NCBI GenBank assembly: GCA_003221695.1
Contig: QHSX01000038.1
Coordinates: 124,001 to 188,000 of the forward strand
Length of the DNA stretch: 64,000 bases
Reading direction: 5' to 3'
Origin: Candidatus Rokuibacteriota bacterium
GTDB lineage: Bacteria; Methylomirabilota; Methylomirabilia; Rokubacteriales; CSP1-6
In this document: one piece after another, positions 10,438-18,291 of the stretch
How the letters are laid out: every line of letters starts with the position of its first letter
Position numbering within the stretch: position 1 is the stretch's first letter
The notes under the pieces: model-generated
Told to the model about the DNA's origin: nothing
Seen by the model: only the letters and a program-made list of their open reading frames with translations
Database searches by the model: none
Made by a program: the position numbers and the translations under genes

Positions 10438-11757
10438 TCAGGGCCTCGAGGCACGCGCGAGGCAGGCGCGGACCCGCGCGCTGAGCTGCGGGCTCGAGAA
10501 CGGCTTCGTCAGGTAGTCGGTCGCGCCGACCTCGAAGCCGGCGCGCGTGCTGTCCTCGTCGGCCTGCGAGGTGACCAGCAGAACCGGGAGGGTCACCGTC
10601 GCCGGGTCCGCGCGGAGCACGCGCAGCACGCCCAGGCCGTCGAGCTCGGGCATGACGAAATCGAGGATCACAAGGTCGGGCGTCTCCCGCTTGATCCGCT
10701 CGAGGGCCTCGCGCCCGTTCGCCGCTTCGGTGAGGACGTAGCCGTCGTTCTCGATCGCCCCCCGCGTGAGGCGGCGCATGACGGGGTCGTCGTCCACGAT
10801 CAGGACGCGCGCCCCGGAGGCGATCGCGGCGGGGGGCGCGGGCCCGGCCGCGGGCCCGGCGGCGGGCGCGCCGCCCGGCGCGTCCAGGAGCACGCGGGCG
10901 CCCTCGAACGCGCAGAAGACCTCGAGGGGCGCGTGGCGGCGCTCGGCCACGGCGCGGGCGTGTCGCTCGATCTCGGCGACCGCGGCGTCGTCGTGGCTCG
11001 GGTCGTGATGGGTCAGCGCGAGCCGCTTCACGCCGGCTGAGCACGCGAGCTCCACGACGTACTCGAACGGGCTGTGCCCCCAGTTTTTCCGTGCGCGATA
11101 TTCCTCGGGCGTGTACTGCGCGTCGTGGATGACGAGATCGGCGCCGGCCAGGAAGCGGGCGTGACGGCGGTCGCCCTCGTGCAGGATCGATTCGAGCCGG
11201 CCGGTCGCGGTGTCGCTGCGCCAGAGGGCGCCGCCGAAAGGCTCGTGGTCGCACGCGTAGACGACCGCGGCGCCGTCGGCTTCGACGCGGTAGCCGAGCG
11301 TGACGGCGGGGTGGTTGAGGTACTGCGCGACGATCCGTGCGCCGCCGACCGTGTGCGCGCCCTCGCCGAGGTCGGTGTAGCTGAGCGTGGCGGGGAGCTG
11401 GTTCAGCGCGACCGGGAAGTACGAGAGCTCCATCTGCCGGGCGAGCGTCTCGTGGAGCGAGCGCCCCCCCTGCGGACCGTAGAGGGCGATCGTGTTGCGA
11501 GGGTCGAACGCCGGGGTGAAGAAGGGGAAGCCCTGGATGTGATCCCAGTGTGTGTGGCTGAAGAGGATGCTCGCGCTGACGGGCGCCTGGGCCGTGAGCG
11601 CGTCACCGAGCGGGCGCGCGCCGGTCCCGCAATCGAAGATGAAGACGTGTCCCGCGCCGGTTCGTACCTCGACACACACGGTGTTGCCACCGAACCGCAC
11701 CGTCTGGGGACCCGGCGTGGGGAGGGACCCGCGGGTGCCCCAGAACCGCACCTCCAC
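10438..11757 (-). CDS. metallo-beta-lactamase-fold hydrolase fused to a response-regulator receiver domain
   Basis: A 439-residue protein beginning with GTG. Residues 1-290 are a metallo-beta-lactamase hydrolase: MEVRFWGTRGS, the metal motif HTHWDH at 68-73, His149, Asp170 and His270, close to the RNase Z/phosphodiesterase-like branch. An Ala/Pro/Gly linker (about 293-315) joins a CheY-like receiver domain: acidic pocket DDD at 322-324, phospho-acceptor Asp366 in LVILDFVMP, and Lys418 in YLTKPF. A histidine kinase could thus switch a hydrolase acting on a phosphodiester or cyclic nucleotide. It follows the amidohydrolase gene by three bases; no kinase gene is adjacent. Confidence 0.92.
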   Translation of the reverse strand: MEVRFWGTRGSLPTPGPQTVRFGGNTVCVEVRTGAGHVFIFDCGTGARPLGDALTAQAPVSASILFSHTHWDHIQGFPFFTPAFDPRNTIALYGPQGGRSLHETLARQMELSYFPVALNQLPATLSYTDLGEGAHTVGGARIVAQYLNHPAVTLGYRVEADGAAVVYACDHEPFGGALWRSDTATGRLESILHEGDRRHARFLAGADLVIHDAQYTPEEYRARKNWGHSPFEYVVELACSAGVKRLALTHHDPSHDDAAVAEIERHARAVAERRHAPLEVFCAFEGARVLLDAPGGAPAAGPAAGPAPPAAIASGARVLIVDDDPVMRRLTRGAIENDGYVLTEAANGREALERIKRETPDLVILDFVMPELDGLGVLRVLRADPATVTLPVLLVTSQADEDSTRAGFEVGATDYLTKPFSSPQLSARVRACLARASRP

Positions 11758-11760
11758 CCG

Positions 11761-12897
11761 TCATTCCTCGATGCGGTAGACGCGTCGCACGTTCTCCCAC
11801 AGCATCTTCCGCTGGATCGTCGGGTCGATGGAGCGGAACTGCTCCTCGATCGCCTTGCGCGAGAACGGCCAGGTGCCGTCACGGTGCGGGTAGTCGGAGC
11901 CCCACATGACGTTGTCGGGCGCGATCTCGGCCATCGCCCGCACGCCGTGGAAGTCCTTCTGGAAGGTCGCGTACATCTGCCGCTTGAAGTAGGCACTCGG
12001 CGGCAGCGGGAGGTTGAGGTCGTCGGCCAGGCGCTCCGCGTAAGTATCGTCGAGCCGCTCGAGGATGTACGGGAGCCAGCCGATCCCGCTCTCGCCCAGC
12101 ACGAGGCGGAGCCGCGGGTGGCGCTCGCACACGCCCGAGAGGATCACGGACACGCAGATCTCGTCCATCTGCATCGGCGCGACGGTCGTCCAGGAGCCGA
12201 TGATCGCTGGATGGCGGATGCCCTTGACCTCGTAACCGACGGTTGCGCCGCCCCCCTCGAAGACGTGGAACGAGACGACCAGGCCCGTCTCCTCCGCGGC
12301 GGACCACACGGGCTCCCACATCTCGTGCCACACGGGCATCGCCGAGCCCCACGGAACGAACACCGCGCCGTGCAGGCCCAGCGTGGCGCAGTGGGAGAGT
12401 TCGTTCGCCGCGAGCGTGGCGTCGTGGTTGGGGAGACACCCGAGTCCGTAATAGCGACCGGGGTCGGTGCGGTTGAAGTCGGCGATGTACTGGTTGTACG
12501 CGTGGTAGATGGCCGTGAGCAGCGCGTGATCCGAGATGCCCGCGTGCGTGAAGAGGCCCCGCGAGATGCCGATGATCCCGTAGATCACCTCCGCCTCGAC
12601 GCCGTCACGCTCCTGGTCCGCCCGGCGCTCGATCGGGTTCGACGGCCGCGTCTGCTTGCCCGTGGCGAAGCCCGCCTCGGCGAGGATCCGGCCGCGCCGA
12701 CCGCCCGTCACGCCGGGGCCGTACACGCCGTACGGGCCGAGCACGGCATCCTGCGACACCCACCACTGCCGCCCGTCACGCTCGACGACGTGCGGCGCGG
12801 CGTCACCCCACGTCCTCGCCATGCGCGAGGTGAAGGTGTCGGGCGGAAGATAGATGAGGTCCATGTGGCTGTCCGCCGACATGACTCGGAGCGCCAT
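11761..12897 (-). CDS. amidohydrolase family 2 (ACMSD-like) protein
   Basis: A 378-residue protein starting at the ATG at 12897, which follows GGGAGGCG. The same frame stays open far upstream, but that part reads through the synthetase gene out of frame and is not protein-like. Family features: metal-binding start SADSHMD, FHVFEGGG with its His, and the C-terminal GSDYPHRDGTWP. Amidohydrolase-2 enzymes are metal-dependent hydrolases or decarboxylases of small, often aromatic, acids. It lies 20 bases after the acyl-CoA synthetase and before the MBL-receiver gene, in one likely operon. The substrate is unknown. Confidence 0.88.
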   Translation of the reverse strand: MALRVMSADSHMDLIYLPPDTFTSRMARTWGDAAPHVVERDGRQWWVSQDAVLGPYGVYGPGVTGGRRGRILAEAGFATGKQTRPSNPIERRADQERDGVEAEVIYGIIGISRGLFTHAGISDHALLTAIYHAYNQYIADFNRTDPGRYYGLGCLPNHDATLAANELSHCATLGLHGAVFVPWGSAMPVWHEMWEPVWSAAEETGLVVSFHVFEGGGATVGYEVKGIRHPAIIGSWTTVAPMQMDEICVSVILSGVCERHPRLRLVLGESGIGWLPYILERLDDTYAERLADDLNLPLPPSAYFKRQMYATFQKDFHGVRAMAEIAPDNVMWGSDYPHRDGTWPFSRKAIEEQFRSIDPTIQRKMLWENVRRVYRIEE

Positions 12898-12917
12898 CGT
12901 CGCCTCCCGCACGCGGC

Positions 12918-14822
12918 CTAGCCGCGTGTCGCGTACCCCTTGGCCCGGAGCGCCTCGGTGATCTCGCCGAGGATGGCGGGATCGTCGATCGTCGCCGGCA
13001 GCGTGTACTCCTGACTGTCCGCGATTCGTTTCATCGTGCCGCGCAGGATTTTGCCCGAGCGCGTCTTGGGCAGCCGCTTGACGACGATCGCGGTCTTGAA
13101 CGCGGCCACGGGGCCGATCTCGGCCCGCACCCGCTCGACGAGCTCGCGGACGATCTCGGCGTCGCTCCGCGTCACGCCCGCCTTGGTGACGACGAACCCC
13201 ACCGGCACCTCGCCCTTGATCTCGTCGGCGACGCCGACCACCGCACACTCGGCCACGTCCGGATGGGCGGCGAGCACCTCTTCCATCGCTCCGGTCGAGA
13301 GCCGGTGGCCGGCGACGTTGATGATGTCGTCCACGCGACTCATGATGTAGAGGTAGCCGTCCTCGTCCTTGTAGCCCGCGTCGCCCGTGAGGTAGTGGTC
13401 CGGGTGCTTCGTGAGATACGACGCCTCGTAGCCCGCGTCGTTGTTCCAGAGGGTCGGCAGGCAACCGGGCGGCAACGGGAGCCTGATCGCGAGCGAGCCG
13501 ATCTGGCCCGCGGGCATCTCGTGGTTGTCCTCGCTCAGCGCGCGCACCTCGTAGCCGGGCACGGGCTTCGTGGGCGAGCCGGGCTTCACCGGGAGCATCC
13601 CGAGGCCGATGCAGTTGGCGGCGATCGGCCAGCCCGTCTCGGTCTGCCACCAGTGGTCGATCACCGGCACGCCGAGGTGCTCGCGCGCCCACACGAGCGT
13701 GTCGGGGTCGCAGCGCTCGCCGGCGAGGAAGAGCGTGCGGAACCGCGAGAGGTCGTGCTTCGTCATGTGCGTGCCCCGGGGGTCCTCCTTCTTGATCGCG
13801 CGGAACGCGGTCGGCGCCGTGAAGAGCACGTTGACGCCGTGCTGCGCGATGAGGCGCCAGAAGGCGCCGGGATCCGGCGTCCCCACGGGCTTGCCCTCGT
13901 AGAGGATCGTCGTGCAACCCTGGAGCAGCGGCGCGTAGACGATGTACGAGTGACCCACGACCCACCCGATGTCCGACGCCGCCCAGTACACCTCGCCCGC
14001 GCCGACGCCGTAGATCCCCTCCATGGACCACTTGAGGGCGACCGCGTGGCCGCCGTTGTCTCGCACGACGCCCTTCGGGACACCCGTCGTGCCCGACGTG
14101 TAGAGGATGTAGAGCGGGTCGGTCGCCGCGACCGGCACGCAGTCGGCGGGCTCTGCGCCTCCCACGAAGTCCCCCCAGTCGAGATCGCGCCCCCGAGAGA
14201 GCGGTGCTGCTTCTTGAGGTCGCTGGAGGATCACGCAGCGCTCGGGCTTGTGCGAGGCCGCGGCGATCGCGCCGTCGAGGAGCGGCTTGTACGGCACGAC
14301 GCGGTTCACCTCGATCCCGCACGAGGCCGAGAGGATGAGCCTGGGCTTGGCGTCGTCGATGCGCTTGGCGAGCTCGTTCGACGCGAAGCCGCCGAAGACC
14401 ACCGAGTGGATCGCACCGATGCGGGCGCACGCCAGCATGGCCATCACCGCCTCGGGCACCATCGGCATGTAGACGATGACCCGGTCGCCCTTCCCGATCC
14501 CCTGGCGCCTGAGCGCGCCGGCGACGCGCGCCACGGCGTCGCGCAGCTCGGCGTACGTGAAGACGCGGACGGTGTTGGTGACGGGGCTGTCGTAGACGAG
14601 CGCGCGCTGCTTGCCGCGCCCGCGGTCGATGTGCAGGTCGAGGGCGTTGTAGCAGGTGTTGAGGACGCCGCCCGTAAACCAGCGGTGGAAGGGCTTCCGC
14701 GAGTCGTCGAAGACGCGATCCCAGCGCTTCTCCCAGTGGATGGCCTCCGCCGCCCGCGCCCAGAAGCCTTCCGGGTCCTTCATCGAGCGGGTGTAGGCCT
14801 CGTCGTAGACGCTCTTCGCCAT
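12918..14822 (-). CDS. prpE: propionyl-CoA synthetase-like acyl-CoA ligase
   Basis: A 634-residue AMP-forming ligase. The start at 14822 has GGAGGGAGG before it and gives the PrpE-type N-terminus YDEAYTRSMKDPEGFW; an in-frame ATG 168 bases upstream is unlikely. The adenylation motif YILYTSGTTGVPKG, the acyl pocket sequence DHWWQTETGWP, and the C-terminal hinge SRVDDIINVAGHRLS and lysine motif KTRSGKILRG are all intact. It activates a short-chain acid (propionate, acetate or similar) with ATP and CoA in the cytoplasm. The N-terminus favours PrpE over Acs. First gene of a minus-strand operon with an amidohydrolase. Confidence 0.93.
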   Translation of the reverse strand: MAKSVYDEAYTRSMKDPEGFWARAAEAIHWEKRWDRVFDDSRKPFHRWFTGGVLNTCYNALDLHIDRGRGKQRALVYDSPVTNTVRVFTYAELRDAVARVAGALRRQGIGKGDRVIVYMPMVPEAVMAMLACARIGAIHSVVFGGFASNELAKRIDDAKPRLILSASCGIEVNRVVPYKPLLDGAIAAASHKPERCVILQRPQEAAPLSRGRDLDWGDFVGGAEPADCVPVAATDPLYILYTSGTTGVPKGVVRDNGGHAVALKWSMEGIYGVGAGEVYWAASDIGWVVGHSYIVYAPLLQGCTTILYEGKPVGTPDPGAFWRLIAQHGVNVLFTAPTAFRAIKKEDPRGTHMTKHDLSRFRTLFLAGERCDPDTLVWAREHLGVPVIDHWWQTETGWPIAANCIGLGMLPVKPGSPTKPVPGYEVRALSEDNHEMPAGQIGSLAIRLPLPPGCLPTLWNNDAGYEASYLTKHPDHYLTGDAGYKDEDGYLYIMSRVDDIINVAGHRLSTGAMEEVLAAHPDVAECAVVGVADEIKGEVPVGFVVTKAGVTRSDAEIVRELVERVRAEIGPVAAFKTAIVVKRLPKTRSGKILRGTMKRIADSQEYTLPATIDDPAILGEITEALRAKGYATRG

Positions 14823-14933
14823 CGGCGAACCTCCCTCCGATGCCGCCCGGGAAAGGCGGCTCACGAAAGGTATCACGGCGCGCGCCTCCTGTGATCGCAT
14901 GGTGCTAGAGCCTGAAATCTCCCGACGATCTGT

Positions 14934-14945
14934 GCAACCCGTTGC
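14934..14945. promoter_or_regulatory. short inverted repeat upstream of the PEP-CTERM gene
   Basis: GCAAC-CC-GTTGC, a perfect five-base inverted repeat, lies about 67 bases upstream of the sigma-54-like element at 15011. That distance suits an enhancer-binding protein site, but one copy of a short repeat is weak evidence. Confidence 0.25.
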
Positions 14946-15010
14946 GTGATCACGCGCCTGCGCTGTCCTGGAAGTAGTTGAAAATGACAATCTCTTTCAT
15001 CCCAACGCGC

Positions 15011-15026
15011 GGGTACGGGAATTGCT
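15011..15026 (+). promoter_or_regulatory. sigma-54-like promoter of the PEP-CTERM gene
   Basis: GGGTACG, four bases, then TTGCT. The invariant GG and GC doublets are ten bases apart and the -12 box is perfect; the -24 box differs from TGGCACG at two positions. Transcription would start near 15037, about 39 bases before the ATG. RpoN control is known for PEP-CTERM genes through the PrsK/PrsR pair, neither of which is encoded in this window. Confidence 0.55.
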
Positions 15027-15075
15027 GGTCAGAAGCCCACGGACGCTCCGCGTCAGCTCGTGAAGGAGGAGATCA

Positions 15076-15786
15076 ATGAGACGGCTCACCGGGGTCCTGG
15101 CGGTTATCGCTCTCATGCTCGGCGCGACTGGTCAGGCGAACGCGGTCCTCATGCTGACTGGGTCGGGTGGGGCGGTCCTTTATCAAGGTCCGGCCGACTA
15201 CGTGACGACCTCCGGAACTTTCACCGGCGCCGAGAGCACCATCATTGGCATGGCTTTGACTCTGGGTCCGAATCCCTTGAATGCGACTTACTCGAATTCT
15301 GACGTGGATTTCATTAGCAACGGTAAAGGGGGCTTTGCTTGGTCTGAGCGCATCCTGAATTCTTCCGGCCAGGCATGGAATGGGTTAACCGTGCAGATCA
15401 ACGGAGGTGTCCCTAATTTCGGCGACTTCGTCGTGACTCCGATTTCGCCTATTCGGGTCGCGATCAGCAACCTTCCGCCCGTCCCACTTACGAACCCCGT
15501 GATCACGCAGACAAGCCTTGCGGGTCACCCTGATGTAACGGTTTCCCTTGACGAGCTGACGGCGACGTTCACCTTCGCGACCCCAGTGGCGGCCGGATCC
15601 ACAGTCGAAATCTACATGCCCATCGAGAATCTTCCTCTCGACTCGAGCTTCGACTTGACTGAAACTCCGATCCCTGCTGCGGCTGCGGCGGTGCCCGAAC
15701 CGGGCACCCTCCTCCTTCTTGGTGCTGGCCTTGCGGGGCTCGGCGTGGGACGGAAGCGGTGGCTCACGGGCGCTGACGTCGTCTAG
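15076..15786 (+). CDS. PEP-CTERM sorting-domain protein
   Basis: A 236-residue secreted protein with a strong ribosome site (AAGGAGGAG). It has an N-terminal signal peptide (MRRLTGVLAVIALMLGATG, cleavage near ANA), a beta-rich Asn/Thr/Ser-rich body without cysteines, and a C-terminal sorting tag: VPEPGTLLLLGAGLAGLG followed by the basic RKRW. Such tags are read by an exosortase, which links the protein to the cell surface or an exopolysaccharide matrix. No exosortase gene is in the window. Base composition by eye is clearly less GC-rich than the neighbours, and codon choice is more relaxed, which fits a fast-evolving or acquired surface protein. Confidence 0.92.
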   Translation: MRRLTGVLAVIALMLGATGQANAVLMLTGSGGAVLYQGPADYVTTSGTFTGAESTIIGMALTLGPNPLNATYSNSDVDFISNGKGGFAWSERILNSSGQAWNGLTVQINGGVPNFGDFVVTPISPIRVAISNLPPVPLTNPVITQTSLAGHPDVTVSLDELTATFTFATPVAAGSTVEIYMPIENLPLDSSFDLTETPIPAAAAAVPEPGTLLLLGAGLAGLGVGRKRWLTGADVV

Positions 15787-15827
15787 GATTCACCGGCACC
15801 TGGTTTCGTTCCCTCTCGCCGAAGTTC

Positions 15828-15857
15828 TTGACAATATCGATCGACAAAGTGTAGTAG
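15828..15857 (+). promoter_or_regulatory. promoter/operator of the cysH operon (shared sulfur element, copy 1)
   Basis: TTGACAATATCGATCGACAA occupies 15828-15847, followed by a weak -10-like stretch (TGTAGT or TAGTAG, 15850-15857). TTGACA is a perfect -35 box. The element also holds a direct repeat GACAAT/GACAAA 13 bases apart and the palindrome TCGATCGA, so a regulator site probably overlaps the promoter. The same element recurs at 18292 before the sulfite reductase operon with one difference in 20. Confidence 0.6.
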
Positions 15858-15868
15858 GAAGACTACCA

Positions 15869-15904
15869 ATGCGCTGTTCATGCATCGGGAGGTGTCCGGG
15901 CTAG
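15869..15904 (+). CDS. cysteine-rich leader peptide of the sulfate assimilation operon
   Basis: An 11-codon frame, ATG to TAG, encoding MRCSCIGRCPG, with cysteine at codons 3, 5 and 9 (TGT, TGC, TGT). AGGAAG lies seven bases before the ATG. It sits between the shared sulfur element and a strong intrinsic terminator in front of the APS reductase gene. By analogy with amino-acid attenuators, and with the cysteine-rich leader peptides described in mycobacteria, ribosomes would stall here when cysteinyl-tRNA is scarce and prevent the terminator from forming. The start codon lies very close to the predicted transcription start, so the mapped promoter may need revision. Confidence 0.6.
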   Translation: MRCSCIGRCPG

Positions 15905-15945
15905 GGTCGCAGCGCAAGGCGAAGTCGAAGTAGCAGAAAGACAAG

Positions 15946-15995
15946 AGCCGAGATGGTCGAGCCGTCGAGAGACGGCGGACCGCCTCGGCTTTTTT
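15946..15995 (+). terminator. intrinsic terminator in the cysH leader, probable attenuator
   Basis: A long hairpin: AGCCGAG pairs with CTCGGCT, GGTC with GACC and GCCGTC with GACGGC around a GAGA tetraloop, with only one- or two-base internal bulges, followed by TTTTTT at 15990-15995. It ends 34 bases before the cysH start and lies downstream of the cysH promoter element, so it would stop cysH transcription unless prevented. It could also simply end the PEP-CTERM transcript. Confidence 0.8.
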
Positions 15996-16029
15996 GTTGC
16001 GGGTGAATGCAGAGGGGGGGACGGACGAG

Positions 16030-16743
16030 ATGAGCGAGATCCGGGAGTCGATGAGCGCCGAGGAATTGCTCGCGGCGGCGCTGGCGGAGTTCCATCCGCG
16101 AATCGCCCTGGCTGCGAGCTTCGGAGCGGAGGACGTCGTGATCGTCGACATGCTGATGCGGCTCGAGCCGCGCGCGCGAATCTTCACGCTCGACACCGGT
16201 CGGCTGCCCGCGGAGACCTACGCGCTGGTCGACGCGATCCGTGACCGCTACGCCTGTCGAATCGAGGTGTATTTCCCGGACGCGCCGGCGGTCGAGGCCA
16301 TGGTGAGCGAGCACGGCGTCAACCTCTTCTACTCGAGCGTCGAGCACCGCAAGCTGTGCTGCGGGGTGCGGAAGGTCGAGCCGCTGGGACGAGCGCTCGA
16401 TGGCCTCGCCGCCTGGATCACGGGGCTCCGGCGCGACCAGGCGGTGACGCGGACCGACGTGGCGAAGGTCGAAGTGGACCGCGCCCACGGGTCCATCTTG
16501 AAGCTCAACCCGCTCGCCGACTGGAGCTGGGAGGACGTCTGGGGCTACATCCACGCGCACGACGTCCCCTACAACGCGCTTCACGATCAGGGCTACCCGA
16601 GCATCGGCTGTACGCCGTGCACCCGCGCCGTGAAGCCCGGGGAGGACCAGCGCGCCGGGCGGTGGTGGTGGGAGACCCCCGAGACGAAGGAGTGTGGTCT
16701 GCACCTTCCGACCGCGCCTGAAAGCGGCAAGCGCGGTGCGTAG
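16030..16743 (+). CDS. cysH: adenylyl-sulfate (APS) reductase
   Basis: A 237-residue protein; the ATG at 16030 follows a G-rich ribosome site (GAGGGGGGG). It has the PAPS/APS reductase fold (LAASFGAEDVVIVDML, FTLDTGRLPAETY) and the iron-sulfur cysteines that mark APS reductases: Cys110-Cys111 (CCGVRKVEPL) and Cys194/Cys197 (GCTPCTRAV), plus the catalytic cysteine Cys222 in KECGLH. It reduces adenylyl sulfate to sulfite with thioredoxin electrons. No APS kinase gene is present nearby, as expected for the direct APS route. First structural gene of an operon with an unknown gene and ATP sulfurylase. Confidence 0.95.
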   Translation: MSEIRESMSAEELLAAALAEFHPRIALAASFGAEDVVIVDMLMRLEPRARIFTLDTGRLPAETYALVDAIRDRYACRIEVYFPDAPAVEAMVSEHGVNLFYSSVEHRKLCCGVRKVEPLGRALDGLAAWITGLRRDQAVTRTDVAKVEVDRAHGSILKLNPLADWSWEDVWGYIHAHDVPYNALHDQGYPSIGCTPCTRAVKPGEDQRAGRWWWETPETKECGLHLPTAPESGKRGA

Positions 16744-16744
16744 C

Positions 16745-17113
16745 GTGGCGCGGCGGCTGGCCGGGGTGCTCTCGCCCTCGCGCGCCGCGGGCGCCGACGC
16801 GCCTCCGGAGCTCGAGGTTCGATTGCTCGTCGCCCGCGACGCGCCTGCGCCGTCCGACGCGGTGGACGCGATCCTGGCACTGCTCCGTCGCGCCGGCCGG
16901 ATGCGGCTCGACGCTCTCGTGCGCGATGGAGCCGAAATGCTGTACCGGAGCGAGCTCGCGCGTGGGGGCGCGAATGTGGATCTCGGATTCTTCGGCCCTG
17001 GCGTCTTCGTGCCCGCGATCTGCGGCGCCCTCAACGCCGGCCACGGACGTCTGTGGGAGATCGCCGCGCCGGTGGATGTCGCCCACACGGTCAGCGCGGG
17101 AGCCGCCCGATGA
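16745..17113 (+). CDS. uncharacterised protein between cysH and sat
   Basis: About 122 residues starting with a GTG one base after the cysH stop; other in-frame GTGs lie up to 51 bases upstream inside cysH. The stop overlaps the ATG of the ATP sulfurylase gene (ATGA), which supports translational coupling and a real gene. Sequence: a basic Ala-rich N-terminus, then ELEVRLLVARD, SDAVDAILALLRRAGRMRLD and GFFGPGVFVPAICGALNAGHG. No metal or nucleotide motif is obvious and no family was recognised. Its place suggests a role in sulfate activation or reduction, but that rests on context alone. Confidence 0.6.
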   Translation: MARRLAGVLSPSRAAGADAPPELEVRLLVARDAPAPSDAVDAILALLRRAGRMRLDALVRDGAEMLYRSELARGGANVDLGFFGPGVFVPAICGALNAGHGRLWEIAAPVDVAHTVSAGAAR

Positions 17114-18270
17114 CGACCGCGGCGCCGCACGGCGGAGGGTCACTGGTCAATCGCGAAGTCGACGCAGCCTCCCGCGCCGAGGCGCTGGGCCAGTGTCGCG
17201 AGATGCCGGCGCTCTACGTGGACCCCCGGGCCGCCTCCGACGTCGAGTTGCTCGCCACCGGGGCGCTGACGCCACTCGAGGGCTTCATGCACCAGCGCGA
17301 CTACCGCGCCGTCCTCGAGCGCATGCGCCTGGAGGATGGCGCGCTGTGGACGCTTCCCATCACGCTGACCGTGAGTCGCCAGCACGCGGGGCGGCTCAAG
17401 GAAGGGCGACCGGTGGCGCTCGTCGCAGAGGGCGGCCGGCCGATCGGCGTCCTGCACCTCGACGAGCGATACGCGTGGGATCCGCGCGAGGAGGCGCGGC
17501 TCGTCTACGGCACAGAGGATCCGGCACACCCGGGCGTGGCCTACCTGCTCGGGCGCGGGCCGGTCGCCCTCGGCGGACGCGTCGACCTGATCGAGCGCCC
17601 GGCGCTGCCCGGGTTCGAGCGCTATCGCCTTTCACCGAGGGAAACACGGGCGCGCTTCCACGAGGTCGGTTGGAGGACCGTGGTCGGCTTCCAGACGCGG
17701 AACCCGATCCACCGGTCGCACGAGTACATCCAGAAGTGCGCCCTCGAGCTGGTGGACGGGCTCCTGATCCACCCGCTCGTCGGCGAGACGAAGTCCGACG
17801 ATACGCCCGCCGACGTCCGCCTCGGCTGCTACGAGGCGTTGGTCGAGCACTATTTTCCGCGAGAGCGGGTGCTCCTGTCGGTCTTTCCCGGGGCGATGCG
17901 CTACGCCGGGCCGCGCGAGGCGGTCTTCCACGCGCTCGTGAGGAAAAACTACGGCTGTACCCATTTCATCGTGGGCCGGGACGCGGCGGGCGTCGGCTCC
18001 TACTACGCCTCGTACGCCGCGCACGAGCTCTTACGCTCCTTCAGCGACGGTGAGCTCGGCATCGAGCCGCTGCTCTTCACGGAGACGTTCTACTGCAGGC
18101 GCTGCGGTACCGTCGCGTCGGGCAGGACATGCCCGCACGCGGACGGCGACCGCCTCGTCCTGTCTGGAAGTCGCGTCCGGGAGCTCCTGCGCCGGGGTGA
18201 GGCCCTGCCGGGCGAGTTCACCCGTCCTGAGGTGTCGGCGGTTCTCACCGACTGGGCCAGGGGCTCCTAG
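17110..18270 (+). CDS. sat: sulfate adenylyltransferase (ATP sulfurylase)
   Basis: A 386-residue homologue of single-chain Sat enzymes. The nucleotide-binding motif QTRNPIHRSHE (195-205) is complete. The second conserved motif, normally GRDHAG, reads GRDAAG at 289-294, so its histidine is replaced by Ala292. A zinc-type cluster CRRC-CPH (Cys329, Cys332, Cys341) sits near the C-terminus as in other bacterial Sat proteins. It joins sulfate and ATP to give APS for CysH. The start overlaps the upstream gene; an in-frame ATG 57 bases earlier is less likely. The operon ends here, with a new promoter element 21 bases on. Confidence 0.94.
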   Translation: MTTAAPHGGGSLVNREVDAASRAEALGQCREMPALYVDPRAASDVELLATGALTPLEGFMHQRDYRAVLERMRLEDGALWTLPITLTVSRQHAGRLKEGRPVALVAEGGRPIGVLHLDERYAWDPREEARLVYGTEDPAHPGVAYLLGRGPVALGGRVDLIERPALPGFERYRLSPRETRARFHEVGWRTVVGFQTRNPIHRSHEYIQKCALELVDGLLIHPLVGETKSDDTPADVRLGCYEALVEHYFPRERVLLSVFPGAMRYAGPREAVFHALVRKNYGCTHFIVGRDAAGVGSYYASYAAHELLRSFSDGELGIEPLLFTETFYCRRCGTVASGRTCPHADGDRLVLSGSRVRELLRRGEALPGEFTRPEVSAVLTDWARGS

Positions 18271-18291
18271 TTACCCTTTTGTCATAGTCTC

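Noticed and set aside
10825-10885. Repeat in the linker of the MBL-receiver protein
   Set aside because: Short Gly/Pro/Ala repeats coded by GGCCCG-type words are common flexible linkers and need no special origin.
11761-14430. Minus-strand frame of 889 codons apparently fusing an unknown domain to the amidohydrolase
   Set aside because: The upstream part is an out-of-frame reading of the propionyl-CoA-synthetase-like gene on the same strand; a good ribosome site and family start occur at 12897.
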